The notes below the pieces were generated by a model. That model was not told where the DNA came from. It worked only from the letters and a program-made list of their open reading frames with translations, and made no database searches. A stretch of DNA of 6,140 nt, from the NCBI GenBank assembly GCA_023422005.1, contig JAEZSC010000080.1, forward strand, positions 1 through 6,140, read 5' to 3'. This DNA comes from Bacillota bacterium (GTDB lineage: Bacteria; Bacillota; Clostridia; Christensenellales; UMGS416). The position numbers were made by a program, and so were the translations under genes. Shown in pieces: positions 1 to 5,752 of this stretch (positions within the stretch are counted from its first letter, which is position 1; every line of letters begins with the position of its first letter).

Positions 1-360
1 CATGATGAGCACCGCGGATGCGGCATCCGTCAACGGTGACGAGTTGCCCGCGGTGACGTTCCAGGAGAGCTGCGGAAAGCGCCCCTCTGCCTCGGGAGTG
101 CGGAAGGCCGGCGACAGTCCCGCCAGGCCCGCGACGGTCGTCGACGGCCGCACCGTCTCGTCTCGGTCGACGTCGCCCCCTGCCACCTCCACCGGGAGAA
201 GCTGGGAGTCGAACAGCCCATCGGCATGGGCCCGGGCGGCACGATGAAGCGACCGCGCAGAATAGTCGTCGAGATCCTCGCGCGACAGCGACCAGCGGTG
301 GGCGATCAGCTCCGCCGACACGCCCTGGTTGACGAGCCCTTCCGGATACCGGCGCGACAG
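1..360 (-). CDS. Thiolase (acetyl-CoA acetyltransferase family), internal fragment, both ends missing
   Basis: The minus strand is open in one frame from about 360 down to position 1 (codons 3-1, 6-4 and so on) and gives about 120 residues without a start or stop. In order it reads RRYPEGLVNQGVSAELIA, then SREDLDDYSARS, then LFDSQLLPVEV, VAGLAGLSPAFR and finally NVTAGNSSPLTDAASAVLIM. This is the mid-region of thiolases, which condense or cleave acyl-CoA plus acetyl-CoA: the (M/V)NQG-AELIA segment, the SR--LD-YS-RS helix, and the VTAGN(S/A)S--DAA motif that opens the C-terminal half. The nucleophilic Cys lies upstream and the GHP and CxG motifs downstream, all outside the fragment, so activity and subfamily (degradative or biosynthetic) cannot be judged. 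Third codon positions are almost all G or C, unlike the genes after 461, which suggests an actinobacterial source. It has no start codon because it runs into the homopolymer block at 365-398. The family call is firm; membership of this genome is doubtful. Confidence 0.85.
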   Translation of the reverse strand, partial: MSRRYPEGLVNQGVSAELIAHRWSLSREDLDDYSARSLHRAARAHADGLFDSQLLPVEVAGGDVDRDETVRPSTTVAGLAGLSPAFRTPEAEGRFPQLSWNVTAGNSSPLTDAASAVLIM

Positions 361-364
361 CCCC

Positions 365-398
365 GGGGCGGGGGGGGGCCCCCCCCCGGCCCCCCCCC
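365..398. repeat. G/C homopolymer block, probable chimeric or artefactual junction
   Basis: The block reads G4, C, G9 (370-378), C9 (379-387), GG, C9 (390-398). Positions 370-387 form a perfect 18-bp G9/C9 palindrome. The coding frame of the thiolase piece degenerates into Pro/Arg/Gly here, and the genuine upstream region of the next gene begins just after. Long G runs are a known artefact of two-colour Illumina chemistry, where no signal is called as G, and C runs are their complement. Such runs can bridge unrelated contigs. I infer an assembly join rather than a biological sequence. Confidence 0.75.
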
Positions 399-460
399 GA
401 CGGCTGTATAAAAGGCGGCGCATGGCAAAAGCTATGGAAAACTCTTCCGGGGGAACCGTC
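399..460 (+). promoter_or_regulatory. Leader of the FAD/Rieske oxidoreductase gene, with RBS and possible -10 box
   Basis: About 60 bp that look native to the downstream gene. TATAAA at 407-412 resembles a -10 box, but the matching -35 position falls inside the G/C homopolymer block, so the promoter cannot be assessed. GGGGGAA at 449-455 is an acceptable ribosome binding site 5 nt before the ATG at 461. Two in-frame ATGs at 422 and 434 have no such site in front of them, and this decides the start. Confidence 0.35.
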
Positions 461-2011
461 ATGAGCAGCCGTTTTCCGTTTCTTGCCCAACCGAGCCAGT
501 CCTACTGGCTGGCATCCTGCGCCGTGGAGGAATACGCGGCGCCCAAGGACGATCTGAAAGCCGACGTGTGCGTCGTCGGCGGCGGCATCGTGGGCGTGCT
601 GAGCGCCTATCTGCTGGCCCGGGAGGGCGTGCGGGTGGTGCTGCTGGAGGCCGACCGGCTGCTGCATGGCACCACCGGCCACACCACGGCCAAGCTGACC
701 AGCCAGCATGAGCTGATCTACACCCGCACCAGGAACCTGCTGGGTCCGGAGCTGGCCCAGCAATATGCCCAGGCCAACCAGGACGCTATCGCCATAGCCC
801 ACAAGCTCATCGAAGAGCTGGGCATCCAATGTGATTGGTCCCGGCAGAAGGCCTATGTATACTGCCAGCAGCCGGGCAGCGTTCCCAAAATCGAGGATGA
901 GGTGGTTGCAGCCAGCAGCCTGGGGCTGCCGGCCAGCCTGGTGGAAGACATCGCCGTGGATGTACCCATAAAGGCGGCTGTGTGCTTCGACGGGCAGGCG
1001 CAGTTCCACCCGGTAAAGTTCCTGACGGCCATCGCGCAGGCGGCAAAAAAGCATGGCGCGCGCCTGTATGAGCATTGCCGTGTCGTGGAGCTGGAGGAGG
1101 GGGAGGAGGGCTATGCCCTGGGCATTGAAGGCGGCGTCAAGGTGCGCGCCGACCGGGTCGTCATCGCCAGCCATTATCCTTTTTATAACAAGGCCGGCCT
1201 GTATGTTGCCAGGCTGAAGATTGAACGTTCCTATATCGTGGCGGTGAAGGCCAAGGAAGTTTACCCCGGCGGTATGTACATCAATTGCGAACAGCCCACG
1301 CGCTCGCTGCGCGCCCAACGCGATGGCGACGGTGAGCTGATTCTGGTGGGCGGCGAGAGCCATCGCACCGGTCAAAACGACGATGCCGAGAGCTGCTACG
1401 CGGCGCTGAGGGCTTTTGCCGATGATCTGTTTACCGTGCAGGCCGCGCCTTTCCATTGGTCCACGCAGGATTGCATCACCCTGGACGGCATACCCTACGT
1501 AGGGCGTTTCACCGAGGACCGGCCCAATCTGTTCGTGGCCACCGGCTTTGGCAAGTGGGGCATGAGCAACGGCATCGCCGCCTCAGCGCTGCTGCGTGAC
1601 CTGATCGTGACCGGTGACAGCCCCTATGCACCGGTGTACAACCCCTCCCGCGGCACGGTGGTGGCCTCGGCCAAGAGCTTCGCCGTGGATGTCGCCAACA
1701 TGGCTTTCCATCTGGTGCGGGGCAAGCTTTCGCCAATCCCGACCGATATTGATGTGCCCAATGGCGAGGCCCGCGTGATGGAACTGAGCGGCCAGCGCAT
1801 GGGTGTATATCGCGATGACGGCGGAGCGCTGCACGTGGTGGACACCACGTGCCCCCACATGGGCTGCGAGGTGAACTGGAACGCCGCCGAGCGCTCTTGG
1901 GATTGCCCGTGCCACGGTTCGCGCTTCGATGTGGACGGCCATGTGCTGGAGGGGCCTGCCGTCAGCAATCTCAACGACGGGAGCGAACCCGGTGGCGGCG
2001 GAACGCCCTGA
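461..2011 (+). CDS. FAD-dependent oxidoreductase with C-terminal Rieske [2Fe-2S] domain
   Basis: 516 aa, close to the length of family members such as Bacillus YhfW. The N-terminal part is a DAO/GlpO-type flavoprotein. A Rossmann motif V-V-G-G-G-I-V-G (GxGxxG at residues 40-45) follows strand DVCVV, with an acidic residue (E63) after LLLE to bind the FAD ribose, then GTTGHTTAKLTSQH. A second FAD-contacting segment, NLFVATGFGKWGMSNG, lies near residue 355. The C-terminal ~80 residues form a Rieske domain with C464-x-H466 and C482-x-x-H485 as cluster ligands, 15 residues apart. C469 and C484 are placed for the stabilising disulfide of the high-potential Rieske type. It has no signal peptide or membrane segment, so it is expected to be cytosolic. 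The family probably oxidises an amine or amino acid and passes electrons through the cluster; the substrate is unknown. It appears to be a single-gene unit, followed by a repeat and a strong terminator. An upstream in-frame extension through the homopolymer block (MTSPSGYRRD...) is rejected. The tail after the Rieske fold (LNDGSEPGGGGTP) is Gly-rich and of no known role. Confidence 0.9.
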   Translation: MSSRFPFLAQPSQSYWLASCAVEEYAAPKDDLKADVCVVGGGIVGVLSAYLLAREGVRVVLLEADRLLHGTTGHTTAKLTSQHELIYTRTRNLLGPELAQQYAQANQDAIAIAHKLIEELGIQCDWSRQKAYVYCQQPGSVPKIEDEVVAASSLGLPASLVEDIAVDVPIKAAVCFDGQAQFHPVKFLTAIAQAAKKHGARLYEHCRVVELEEGEEGYALGIEGGVKVRADRVVIASHYPFYNKAGLYVARLKIERSYIVAVKAKEVYPGGMYINCEQPTRSLRAQRDGDGELILVGGESHRTGQNDDAESCYAALRAFADDLFTVQAAPFHWSTQDCITLDGIPYVGRFTEDRPNLFVATGFGKWGMSNGIAASALLRDLIVTGDSPYAPVYNPSRGTVVASAKSFAVDVANMAFHLVRGKLSPIPTDIDVPNGEARVMELSGQRMGVYRDDGGALHVVDTTCPHMGCEVNWNAAERSWDCPCHGSRFDVDGHVLEGPAVSNLNDGSEPGGGGTP

Positions 2012-2041
2012 AAGTTATCCAGGCTGCCAGCTTCAAAAGAG

Positions 2042-2103
2042 ATTTCGCGCCCTCGGATGCGACCAAAGGTCTCTCCGATCGCCCTTTGGAAACCTTCGGA
2101 CCC
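2042..2103 (+). repeat. 62-bp interspersed repeat, copy 1 (degenerate hairpins)
   Basis: It matches 5635-5696 in the same orientation at 56 of 62 positions, and the last 30 bases (2074-2103) are identical. It starts 30 bp after the oxidoreductase stop. Hairpin 2 (CCAAAGG 2063-2069 with CCTTTGG 2083-2089) is kept, with one mismatch just inside it. Hairpin 1 (CGCGCC 2046-2051 with GATGCG 2056-2061) is weakened by a mismatch and a G:T pair relative to copy 2. No run of T follows, so it is not itself a classical terminator. Function unknown. Confidence 0.85.
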
Positions 2104-2127
2104 AAATGTAAATGAAACTGTACCGTT

Positions 2128-2164
2128 TATCCCGTGCCGAATTCTAGGCGCGGGATATTTTTTT
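2128..2164 (+). terminator. Rho-independent terminator between the oxidoreductase and the gntR operon
   Basis: Stem TATCCCGTGCC (2128-2138) pairs with GGCGCGGGATA (2147-2157) over 11 bp with a single G:U pair. It encloses an 8-nt loop and is followed directly by seven T (2158-2164). It lies about 120 bp after the oxidoreductase stop and just before the -35 box of the next operon, separating the two units. Confidence 0.9.
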
Positions 2165-2174
2165 GCTTTGCTCC

Positions 2175-2202
2175 TTGACAAATGCTCTTAAGTGCCTATA
2201 CT
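2175..2202 (+). promoter_or_regulatory. Sigma-70/sigma-A promoter of the gntR-ABC operon
   Basis: A perfect -35 TTGACA (2175-2180) and a -10 TATACT (2197-2202, 5 of 6 to consensus) are separated by 16 bp. Transcription would start near 2209, giving a leader of about 35 nt before the TTG start at 2243. The strong boxes fit a gene set held off by a repressor rather than one needing an activator. Confidence 0.8.
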
Positions 2203-2224
2203 GTATATAAGTGATCATATAGAC
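2203..2224 (+). promoter_or_regulatory. Candidate operator for the GntR/YtrA repressor
   Basis: An imperfect 22-bp palindrome, centred between 2213 and 2214, has half-sites GTATATAAG and CATATAGAC with 7 of 11 symmetric pairs. The outer GT-N-TA ... TA-N-AC pattern resembles operators reported for GntR-family regulators. It sits directly after the -10 box, over the expected transcription start, where a bound repressor would block initiation. Its assignment to the adjacent regulator is inferred from position and form. Confidence 0.5.
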
Positions 2225-2242
2225 CGAAAGAGAGGAGCCATC

Positions 2243-2623
2243 TTGAAGATCATCATATCCAACCGCTCCAGCGAGCCGATCTATGAACAGATCAAAGCGC
2301 AGATCAAGGAAGCCATCTTTTCCGGCGAGATCCGCGAAGGCGATGTGCTGCCATCCATTCGCCAGTTGGCGCGGGATTTGAAGATCAGCGTCATCACGAC
2401 CACGCGGGCCTACGGCGACCTGGAGCAGGAGGGCTTCGTTACCAATGTTCAGGGCAAGGGGTGTTATGTGCTCCCCCAGAACAAAGACCTGGCTCGAGAA
2501 AACGCGCTGTGCCGCGTGGAGGAAGCCTTTCAGAGCGCCATTGCCGCAGCCCGAGCGGCCGGCATCGAGCGAGGCGAGTTGATTGTGATATTGGAAAATC
2601 TTTTGAAGGAGGAAGATCAATGA
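2243..2623 (+). CDS. GntR-family transcriptional regulator, YtrA subfamily
   Basis: 126 aa, the usual size of the small YtrA group. A GntR winged helix-turn-helix occupies residues about 7-78: SSEPIYEQIKAQIKEAI, then the recognition region LPSIRQLARDLKISVITTTRAY, then the wing EGFVTNVQGKGCYV. Only about 45 helical residues follow, with no large effector-binding domain, as is typical of YtrA proteins. The start is TTG at 2243, with AGAGGAG (2231-2237) 5 nt before it and the family's usual beginning MKIIISN. An in-frame ATG at 2192 overlaps the promoter -10 region and is rejected. The stop overlaps the ATPase start by 4 bp (ATGA), so the two are translationally coupled. The protein probably represses its own operon through the palindrome at 2203-2224. 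The inducer is not evident. In Bacillus, the YtrA operon is known to respond to cell-wall-active antibiotics. Confidence 0.92.
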   Translation: MKIIISNRSSEPIYEQIKAQIKEAIFSGEIREGDVLPSIRQLARDLKISVITTTRAYGDLEQEGFVTNVQGKGCYVLPQNKDLARENALCRVEEAFQSAIAAARAAGIERGELIVILENLLKEEDQ

Positions 2624-3483
2624 CCAATCTCCTGGAGATCAACAACCTGTGCAAACGCTATCCGGCCTTTGACCTCACGGATGTGTCGTTTGCGCTGCCC
2701 CAGGGCTATATCATGGGCTTCATCGGGCCCAATGGCGCCGGCAAGACCACGACGATCAAGAGCATCCTCAATATGGTCAACTACGATTCAGGCAGCGTCC
2801 GCATCATGGGCCAGCAGAATGCCAAGGACGCCGTAATTCTCATGGACCACATCGGCGTTGTGATGGACCTGCCCTTCTATGTGGACGCGTGGACCTGCAA
2901 GGACGTGGAAGCGGCAGTCGCTCCGTTCTACAGCCGGTGGGACAGCGACCGCTACGCTTCGCTTCTGCGCAAGTTTGGCATCGATCCGCGCAAGAAGGTC
3001 AAGGAGCTCTCCCGCGGCATGAAGGTGAAGCTGATGCTGGCAGCGGCGCTGTCGCACCACGCGCGGCTTCTGCTGCTGGATGAGCCCACCAGCGGGCTGG
3101 ACCCTGTGGCCCGGGAGGAGCTGCTGGACATCCTGACGGAATACATTCAGAACGAGGAGTGCGGCATCCTGTTCTCCACCCACATCACCTCCGATCTGGA
3201 GAAGGTCGCCGATTACATCACCTTTATACTGGATGGCCGCATCGTGTTTACTGGGCCTAAAGACACACTGCTGGAGAGCTATGCGTTGGTACAAGGCGGT
3301 TTGAATGACCTGACGGATGAGCGCGCCAAGGCGGTCATCGGCCTGCGGCGGCACGCAACCGGGTTTGAGGGCATGGTCCGTACGGCTGACATCGCCAGAT
3401 TCCCTAAAACAGTGCTGGCCGAGCCCGTCACTTTGGAGCAGATCATTGTATTCATGAACCAGGAGGGAAAGCGAAATGGCTAA
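2620..3483 (+). CDS. ABC transporter ATP-binding protein, YtrB-like
   Basis: 287 aa, start ATG with AAGGAGGA (2606-2613) 6 nt upstream. All nucleotide-binding motifs are seen: Walker A GPNGAGKTT (residues 36-44), signature LSRGM (130-134) in place of LSGGQ, Walker B LLLLDEP (150-156, catalytic E155), D-loop SGLDP, and the switch His in FSTHI (H188). The Q-loop position reads IGVVMDLPFY, with Asp where Gln is usual; related exporters often have Glu or Asp there. The C-terminal ~65 residues are a helical tail ending with EPVTLEQIIVFM, common in this group. It should act in the cytoplasm as the ATPase of the permease encoded next, probably as a homodimer. The LSRGMKVKLMLAAALSH stretch is characteristic of the YtrB/GntR-linked ABC exporters. 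The substrate is unknown. Its end overlaps the permease start by 8 bp. Confidence 0.93.
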   Translation: MTNLLEINNLCKRYPAFDLTDVSFALPQGYIMGFIGPNGAGKTTTIKSILNMVNYDSGSVRIMGQQNAKDAVILMDHIGVVMDLPFYVDAWTCKDVEAAVAPFYSRWDSDRYASLLRKFGIDPRKKVKELSRGMKVKLMLAAALSHHARLLLLDEPTSGLDPVAREELLDILTEYIQNEECGILFSTHITSDLEKVADYITFILDGRIVFTGPKDTLLESYALVQGGLNDLTDERAKAVIGLRRHATGFEGMVRTADIARFPKTVLAEPVTLEQIIVFMNQEGKRNG

Positions 3484-4150
3484 AACGTTGGATTTTGTGC
3501 GGTTGGATTTTCTCACGGTGAAGCCCTATGCCACGATCAAGAACCTTGTGATCTTCCTGATGATAGCCGGTGTGTTCATATTCTTCACCGACAGCGGCAG
3601 CGCGACCATCGGCATACTGATGGCAGCGGGCTCGTTGTACGTTTCCTATCCCTTCGCCGTGGGGGAGCAGAACGGCATCGATACGTTGTATGCTACGCTG
3701 CCCATCACCCGCAGCCGGGTGGTTTCCGGGCGGTATCTGTTTGCCCTGTGTGCGGACTTGCTGGCCGGCGCGTTTGCCCTTGCCGTTCTGTACGTCTTTT
3801 CCTTGGTGCGCGCCATGCCCTTTGACACCCTGCAGGCGCTGGCCGTGCTGGGAGCGTCCTTGCTGCTGTTCAGCCTCATACAGGCCGTGCAACTGCCCAT
3901 CTACTTCCGCTATGGATACGCAAAGGCCAAAATGCTGGCATACCTGCCCTATCTGGCAGCGCCTTTGCTGGTGTTAGCTTCCACTGAGCTGCTCAAGAAC
4001 GAGGCTTGGCGGCAGCCAGCGCTGGAACTGTGGTCTCAGGTCACATCCAATGTGGCGCTGTCCGTTGCTCTGGCCGCTGCAATCTGGCTGGTGCTCATCA
4101 GTCTTTCCTGCCAGATTTCCAAATCCGTATACAGCCGGCGGGAGTTTTAA
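3476..4150 (+). CDS. ABC-2 type transporter permease (ABC2_membrane_5-like)
   Basis: 224 aa with about six predicted membrane segments, near residues 22-38, 42-60, 85-108, 120-143, 152-170 and 193-214. The segment YPFAVGEQNGIDTLYATLPI (59-78) between segments 2 and 3, followed by TRSRVVSGRYLF, is the hallmark of small ABC-2 permeases found with GntR/YtrA regulators: an acidic residue, LDTLYATLPI-like, and a basic coupling-helix region that meets the ATPase. The start ATG at 3476 has AGGAGGG (3461-3467) 8 nt upstream and overlaps the ATPase gene by 8 bp. Only one permease is encoded, so the transporter is probably two copies of it plus two ATPases. It likely exports, or relieves the membrane of, a hydrophobic or peptide-like compound; this comes from family context and is not seen directly. 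No clear terminator follows before the next gene. Confidence 0.88.
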   Translation: MAKTLDFVRLDFLTVKPYATIKNLVIFLMIAGVFIFFTDSGSATIGILMAAGSLYVSYPFAVGEQNGIDTLYATLPITRSRVVSGRYLFALCADLLAGAFALAVLYVFSLVRAMPFDTLQALAVLGASLLLFSLIQAVQLPIYFRYGYAKAKMLAYLPYLAAPLLVLASTELLKNEAWRQPALELWSQVTSNVALSVALAAAIWLVLISLSCQISKSVYSRREF

Positions 4151-4184
4151 ACGAGCGGCAATACCCTATTTTACTAGGTCTGAC

Positions 4185-4213
4185 TTGTTGTAACATGGCT
4201 CTATCGATATAAT
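4185..4213 (+). promoter_or_regulatory. Likely promoter of the MFS transporter gene
   Basis: A perfect -10 TATAAT (4208-4213) lies 17 bp after TTGTTG (4185-4190), a poor -35 that matches only TTG. Transcription would begin about 4220, some 23 nt before the MFS start. It lies in the 92-bp gap after the permease gene, where I see no convincing terminator, so some read-through from the ABC operon is possible. Confidence 0.5.
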
Positions 4214-4242
4214 GAAGGGGCAGCAACTGCGCGGGAGGAACC

Positions 4243-5526
4243 ATGAAGCTCAACTACAAGCAGACCTTTCTGATCGGCTTTGGCTTTTTTGCCACATCCA
4301 TCGCATGGAGCATCTACAACGGCTATGTGCCGCCCATGCTGAACCAATTGGGGATATCTTCCACGCTGGTTGGCTTCATCATGAGCATCGACAACATCTT
4401 CGGCGTCGTATTCCAGCCTACGTTCGGCGCGTTGAGCGACCGCACCCGCACGCGCTTTGGCCGGCGCATGCCCTTTATCTTCATCGGCATTCCGCTGTGC
4501 GCGGCGCTGTTCGCGTTGGTGCCCAGCATGTCCGGGCAGCTGTGGACGCTGATGGCCACGGTCATCGCGTTCAACTTCATCATGTCCACGTGGCGCGCGC
4601 CGGTGGTGGCGCTGATGCCGGACCTGACGCCGGCGCCGCTGCGCAGCAAGGCCAACGGCATCATCAACCTGATGGGCGGTGTGGGCAGCCTGATTGCCTT
4701 CGTCATCGGCGGGCAGCTGGCCAACATGGCCGGCGACGGTGCTCCGTTCTATTTGAGCTCCATTGTCATGTTGGCGGCGCTGCTGGTGCTGGTGTTCTTC
4801 GTCCGTGAGCCGTCGCTGGCGCCCAGGGCAGAGCTTTGGCAGGGGCAGGACGATAAACCTGTCCCAAAGAAGGAAGAGGAACATTTCACGCTGAGCAGGG
4901 GAGAGAAGATCAGCCTTGGGCTGATGCTCGCGGCGATCTTCTTTTGGTTCGCCGGCTACAACGCGGTGGAGACGTTCTACACGCTTTACGCGACGAGCAC
5001 CCTGCATATGGCCTCCGGCGAGCTCGTAAGCACGGGAAGCGCGACAATGCTGCTGGCATTTTTTTCGGTCAGCTTCATTGCTGTGGCGCTGCCCGCTGGC
5101 ATCCTGGGCGGCAAAATCGGCCGCCGGCGTACGATTCTCATCGGTCTTGTCGGCGTGACGGCGCTGTTCATCCCGATGTTCTTCGTCAAAGACCTGATGA
5201 TGCTGCGTGTTTTGCTGCTGCTGGGCGGCGCCTTCTGGGCCTTCGTCAACATCAACTCGCTGCCCATGGTCGTGGAGCTGGCCGGTCATGCCCGTATCGG
5301 CACCTTCACCGGGTATTATTATGTGGCGTCCTTTTCGGCAGCCATCGTAAGCCCCATCCTGTTTGGGTTCATCCACGATTTGACCAAGAACTATTCGCTG
5401 ATCTTCATCTACGCGGCGGTAGCTTTTGTGCTGGCCATCGCGTGCATGGCCTTCGTGCGCCACGGCGAATCGGCGCCGGAGCATAAGGTGGGGGCGATGG
5501 ATGCGTTGGCTATGTCGGATGACTAA
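4243..5526 (+). CDS. MFS transporter, GPH/SLC45-like (putative sugar or glycoside permease)
   Basis: 427 aa, the normal length for a 12-helix major facilitator. The start ATG at 4243 follows GGAGGAA (4234-4240). The loop after helix 2 has motif A in the form GALSDRTRTRFGRRMPF (62-78), with the D-R...RxGRR pattern typical of the sucrose/SLC45 and GPH sugar transporter groups. The second half repeats it as GGKIGRRRT (289-297). The two six-helix halves are joined by a charged cytoplasmic loop (about 188-222, with PVPKKEEEH). Helix 1 carries the small-residue and aromatic pattern FGFFATSIAWSIYNGYVP seen in such symporters. Proton or sodium coupling and the substrate cannot be determined. No glycosidase or regulator lies beside it to indicate a sugar. 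The encoded tail is short, hydrophilic and cytoplasmic. Confidence 0.88.
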   Translation: MKLNYKQTFLIGFGFFATSIAWSIYNGYVPPMLNQLGISSTLVGFIMSIDNIFGVVFQPTFGALSDRTRTRFGRRMPFIFIGIPLCAALFALVPSMSGQLWTLMATVIAFNFIMSTWRAPVVALMPDLTPAPLRSKANGIINLMGGVGSLIAFVIGGQLANMAGDGAPFYLSSIVMLAALLVLVFFVREPSLAPRAELWQGQDDKPVPKKEEEHFTLSRGEKISLGLMLAAIFFWFAGYNAVETFYTLYATSTLHMASGELVSTGSATMLLAFFSVSFIAVALPAGILGGKIGRRRTILIGLVGVTALFIPMFFVKDLMMLRVLLLLGGAFWAFVNINSLPMVVELAGHARIGTFTGYYYVASFSAAIVSPILFGFIHDLTKNYSLIFIYAAVAFVLAIACMAFVRHGESAPEHKVGAMDALAMSDD

Positions 5527-5634
5527 GCCTAAGCTTGATCAATTGATATAATCTTTTTGACTGCATGTAGGGTTAGGCTGGGCGTGCCCTTTGAGCACTG
5601 CTCGCCCATACGGCCTGGAGCTCTGTCGCCCACT
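5527..5634. other. Convergent intergenic stretch with inverted repeats, no gene seen
   Basis: This lies between the MFS stop and repeat copy 2. AGCCTAA (5526-5532) and TTAGGCT (5573-5579) are inverted but 40 nt apart. GGGCG (5580-5584) can pair with CGCCC (5603-5607) over an 18-nt loop. No ORF with a ribosome binding site and no RNA gene that I recognise is present. A TATAAT at 5547-5552 has no partner -35 and leads to no gene. The 3' end of the MFS transcript probably falls here or at the hairpins that follow. Confidence 0.5.
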
Positions 5635-5696
5635 ATTTCGCGCCTTTGGGCGCGACCAAAGGGCTTTCCGATCGCCCTTTGGAAACCTTCGGACCC
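5635..5696 (+). repeat. 62-bp interspersed repeat, copy 2 (two perfect hairpins)
   Basis: This is the same element as 2042-2103 (56 of 62 identical). Here both hairpins are intact. Hairpin 1 is CGCGCC (5639-5644), loop TTTG, GGCGCG (5649-5654). Hairpin 2 is CCAAAGGGC (5656-5664), a 9-nt loop, GCCCTTTGG (5674-5682). The conserved 3' tail AAACCTTCGGACCC follows. No T-run follows on either strand, so classical terminator function is unlikely. It has no terminal target duplication that I can identify and no coding capacity. Confidence 0.88.
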
Positions 5697-5720
5697 TATT
5701 ATAATGCAAAATACAAGAGC

Positions 5721-5752
5721 ACAGAGGGCGCGCCATGCGGCGCGCCCTCTGT
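5721..5752 (-). terminator. Strong hairpin terminator for the chemoreceptor gene, possibly bidirectional
   Basis: A perfect 14-bp stem, ACAGAGGGCGCGCC (5721-5734) with its exact complement at 5739-5752, closed by the 4-nt loop ATGC. Read on the minus strand it comes 17 nt after the chemoreceptor stop (5770-5772) and is followed by GCTCTTGTATTTTGC, a moderately T-rich tail. On the plus strand the downstream GTATCTGTCATTCCTTC is weaker, but it could also stop MFS read-through. Confidence 0.8.

Noticed and set aside
2..247. Plus-strand open frame of 81 codons at the left edge
   Set aside because: The opposite strand encodes clear thiolase motifs across the same bases. The plus-strand translation is Ser/Pro/Arg-rich and matches nothing I recognise.
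370..387. Perfect G9/C9 palindrome as a regulatory or structural DNA element
   Set aside because: Its position exactly at a switch in composition and gene content, together with a second C9 run, makes an artefact far more likely.
329..460. N-terminal extension of the oxidoreductase by 44 residues to an ATG at 329
   Set aside because: It runs through the thiolase piece and the G/C homopolymer block, giving a Pro/Gly-rich stretch unrelated to the family. The ATG at 461 has a ribosome binding site and gives the normal length.
1624..2181. Minus-strand open frame of 185 codons covering the oxidoreductase 3' end, repeat copy 1 and the terminator
   Set aside because: It crosses an intrinsic terminator and the Rieske coding region, has no ribosome binding site, and shows no domain.
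4201..5484. A 427-codon open frame on the minus strand
   Set aside because: It lies wholly opposite the MFS gene, and its translation is rich in Arg, His, Gln and Asp with no recognisable domain. It is the antisense shadow of a GC-rich membrane-protein gene; the plus strand has a ribosome binding site and clear MFS motifs.
5547..5552. TATAAT as a promoter in the intergenic region
   Set aside because: No -35 box lies 16-18 bp upstream, and no plus-strand gene follows before the convergent chemoreceptor gene. The same holds for TATAAT at 5700-5705.
5635..5696. Repeat copy 2 as a conventional terminator of the MFS gene
   Set aside because: The hairpins are stable, but neither strand has a T-run after them, and copy 1 lies upstream of a separate, complete terminator.
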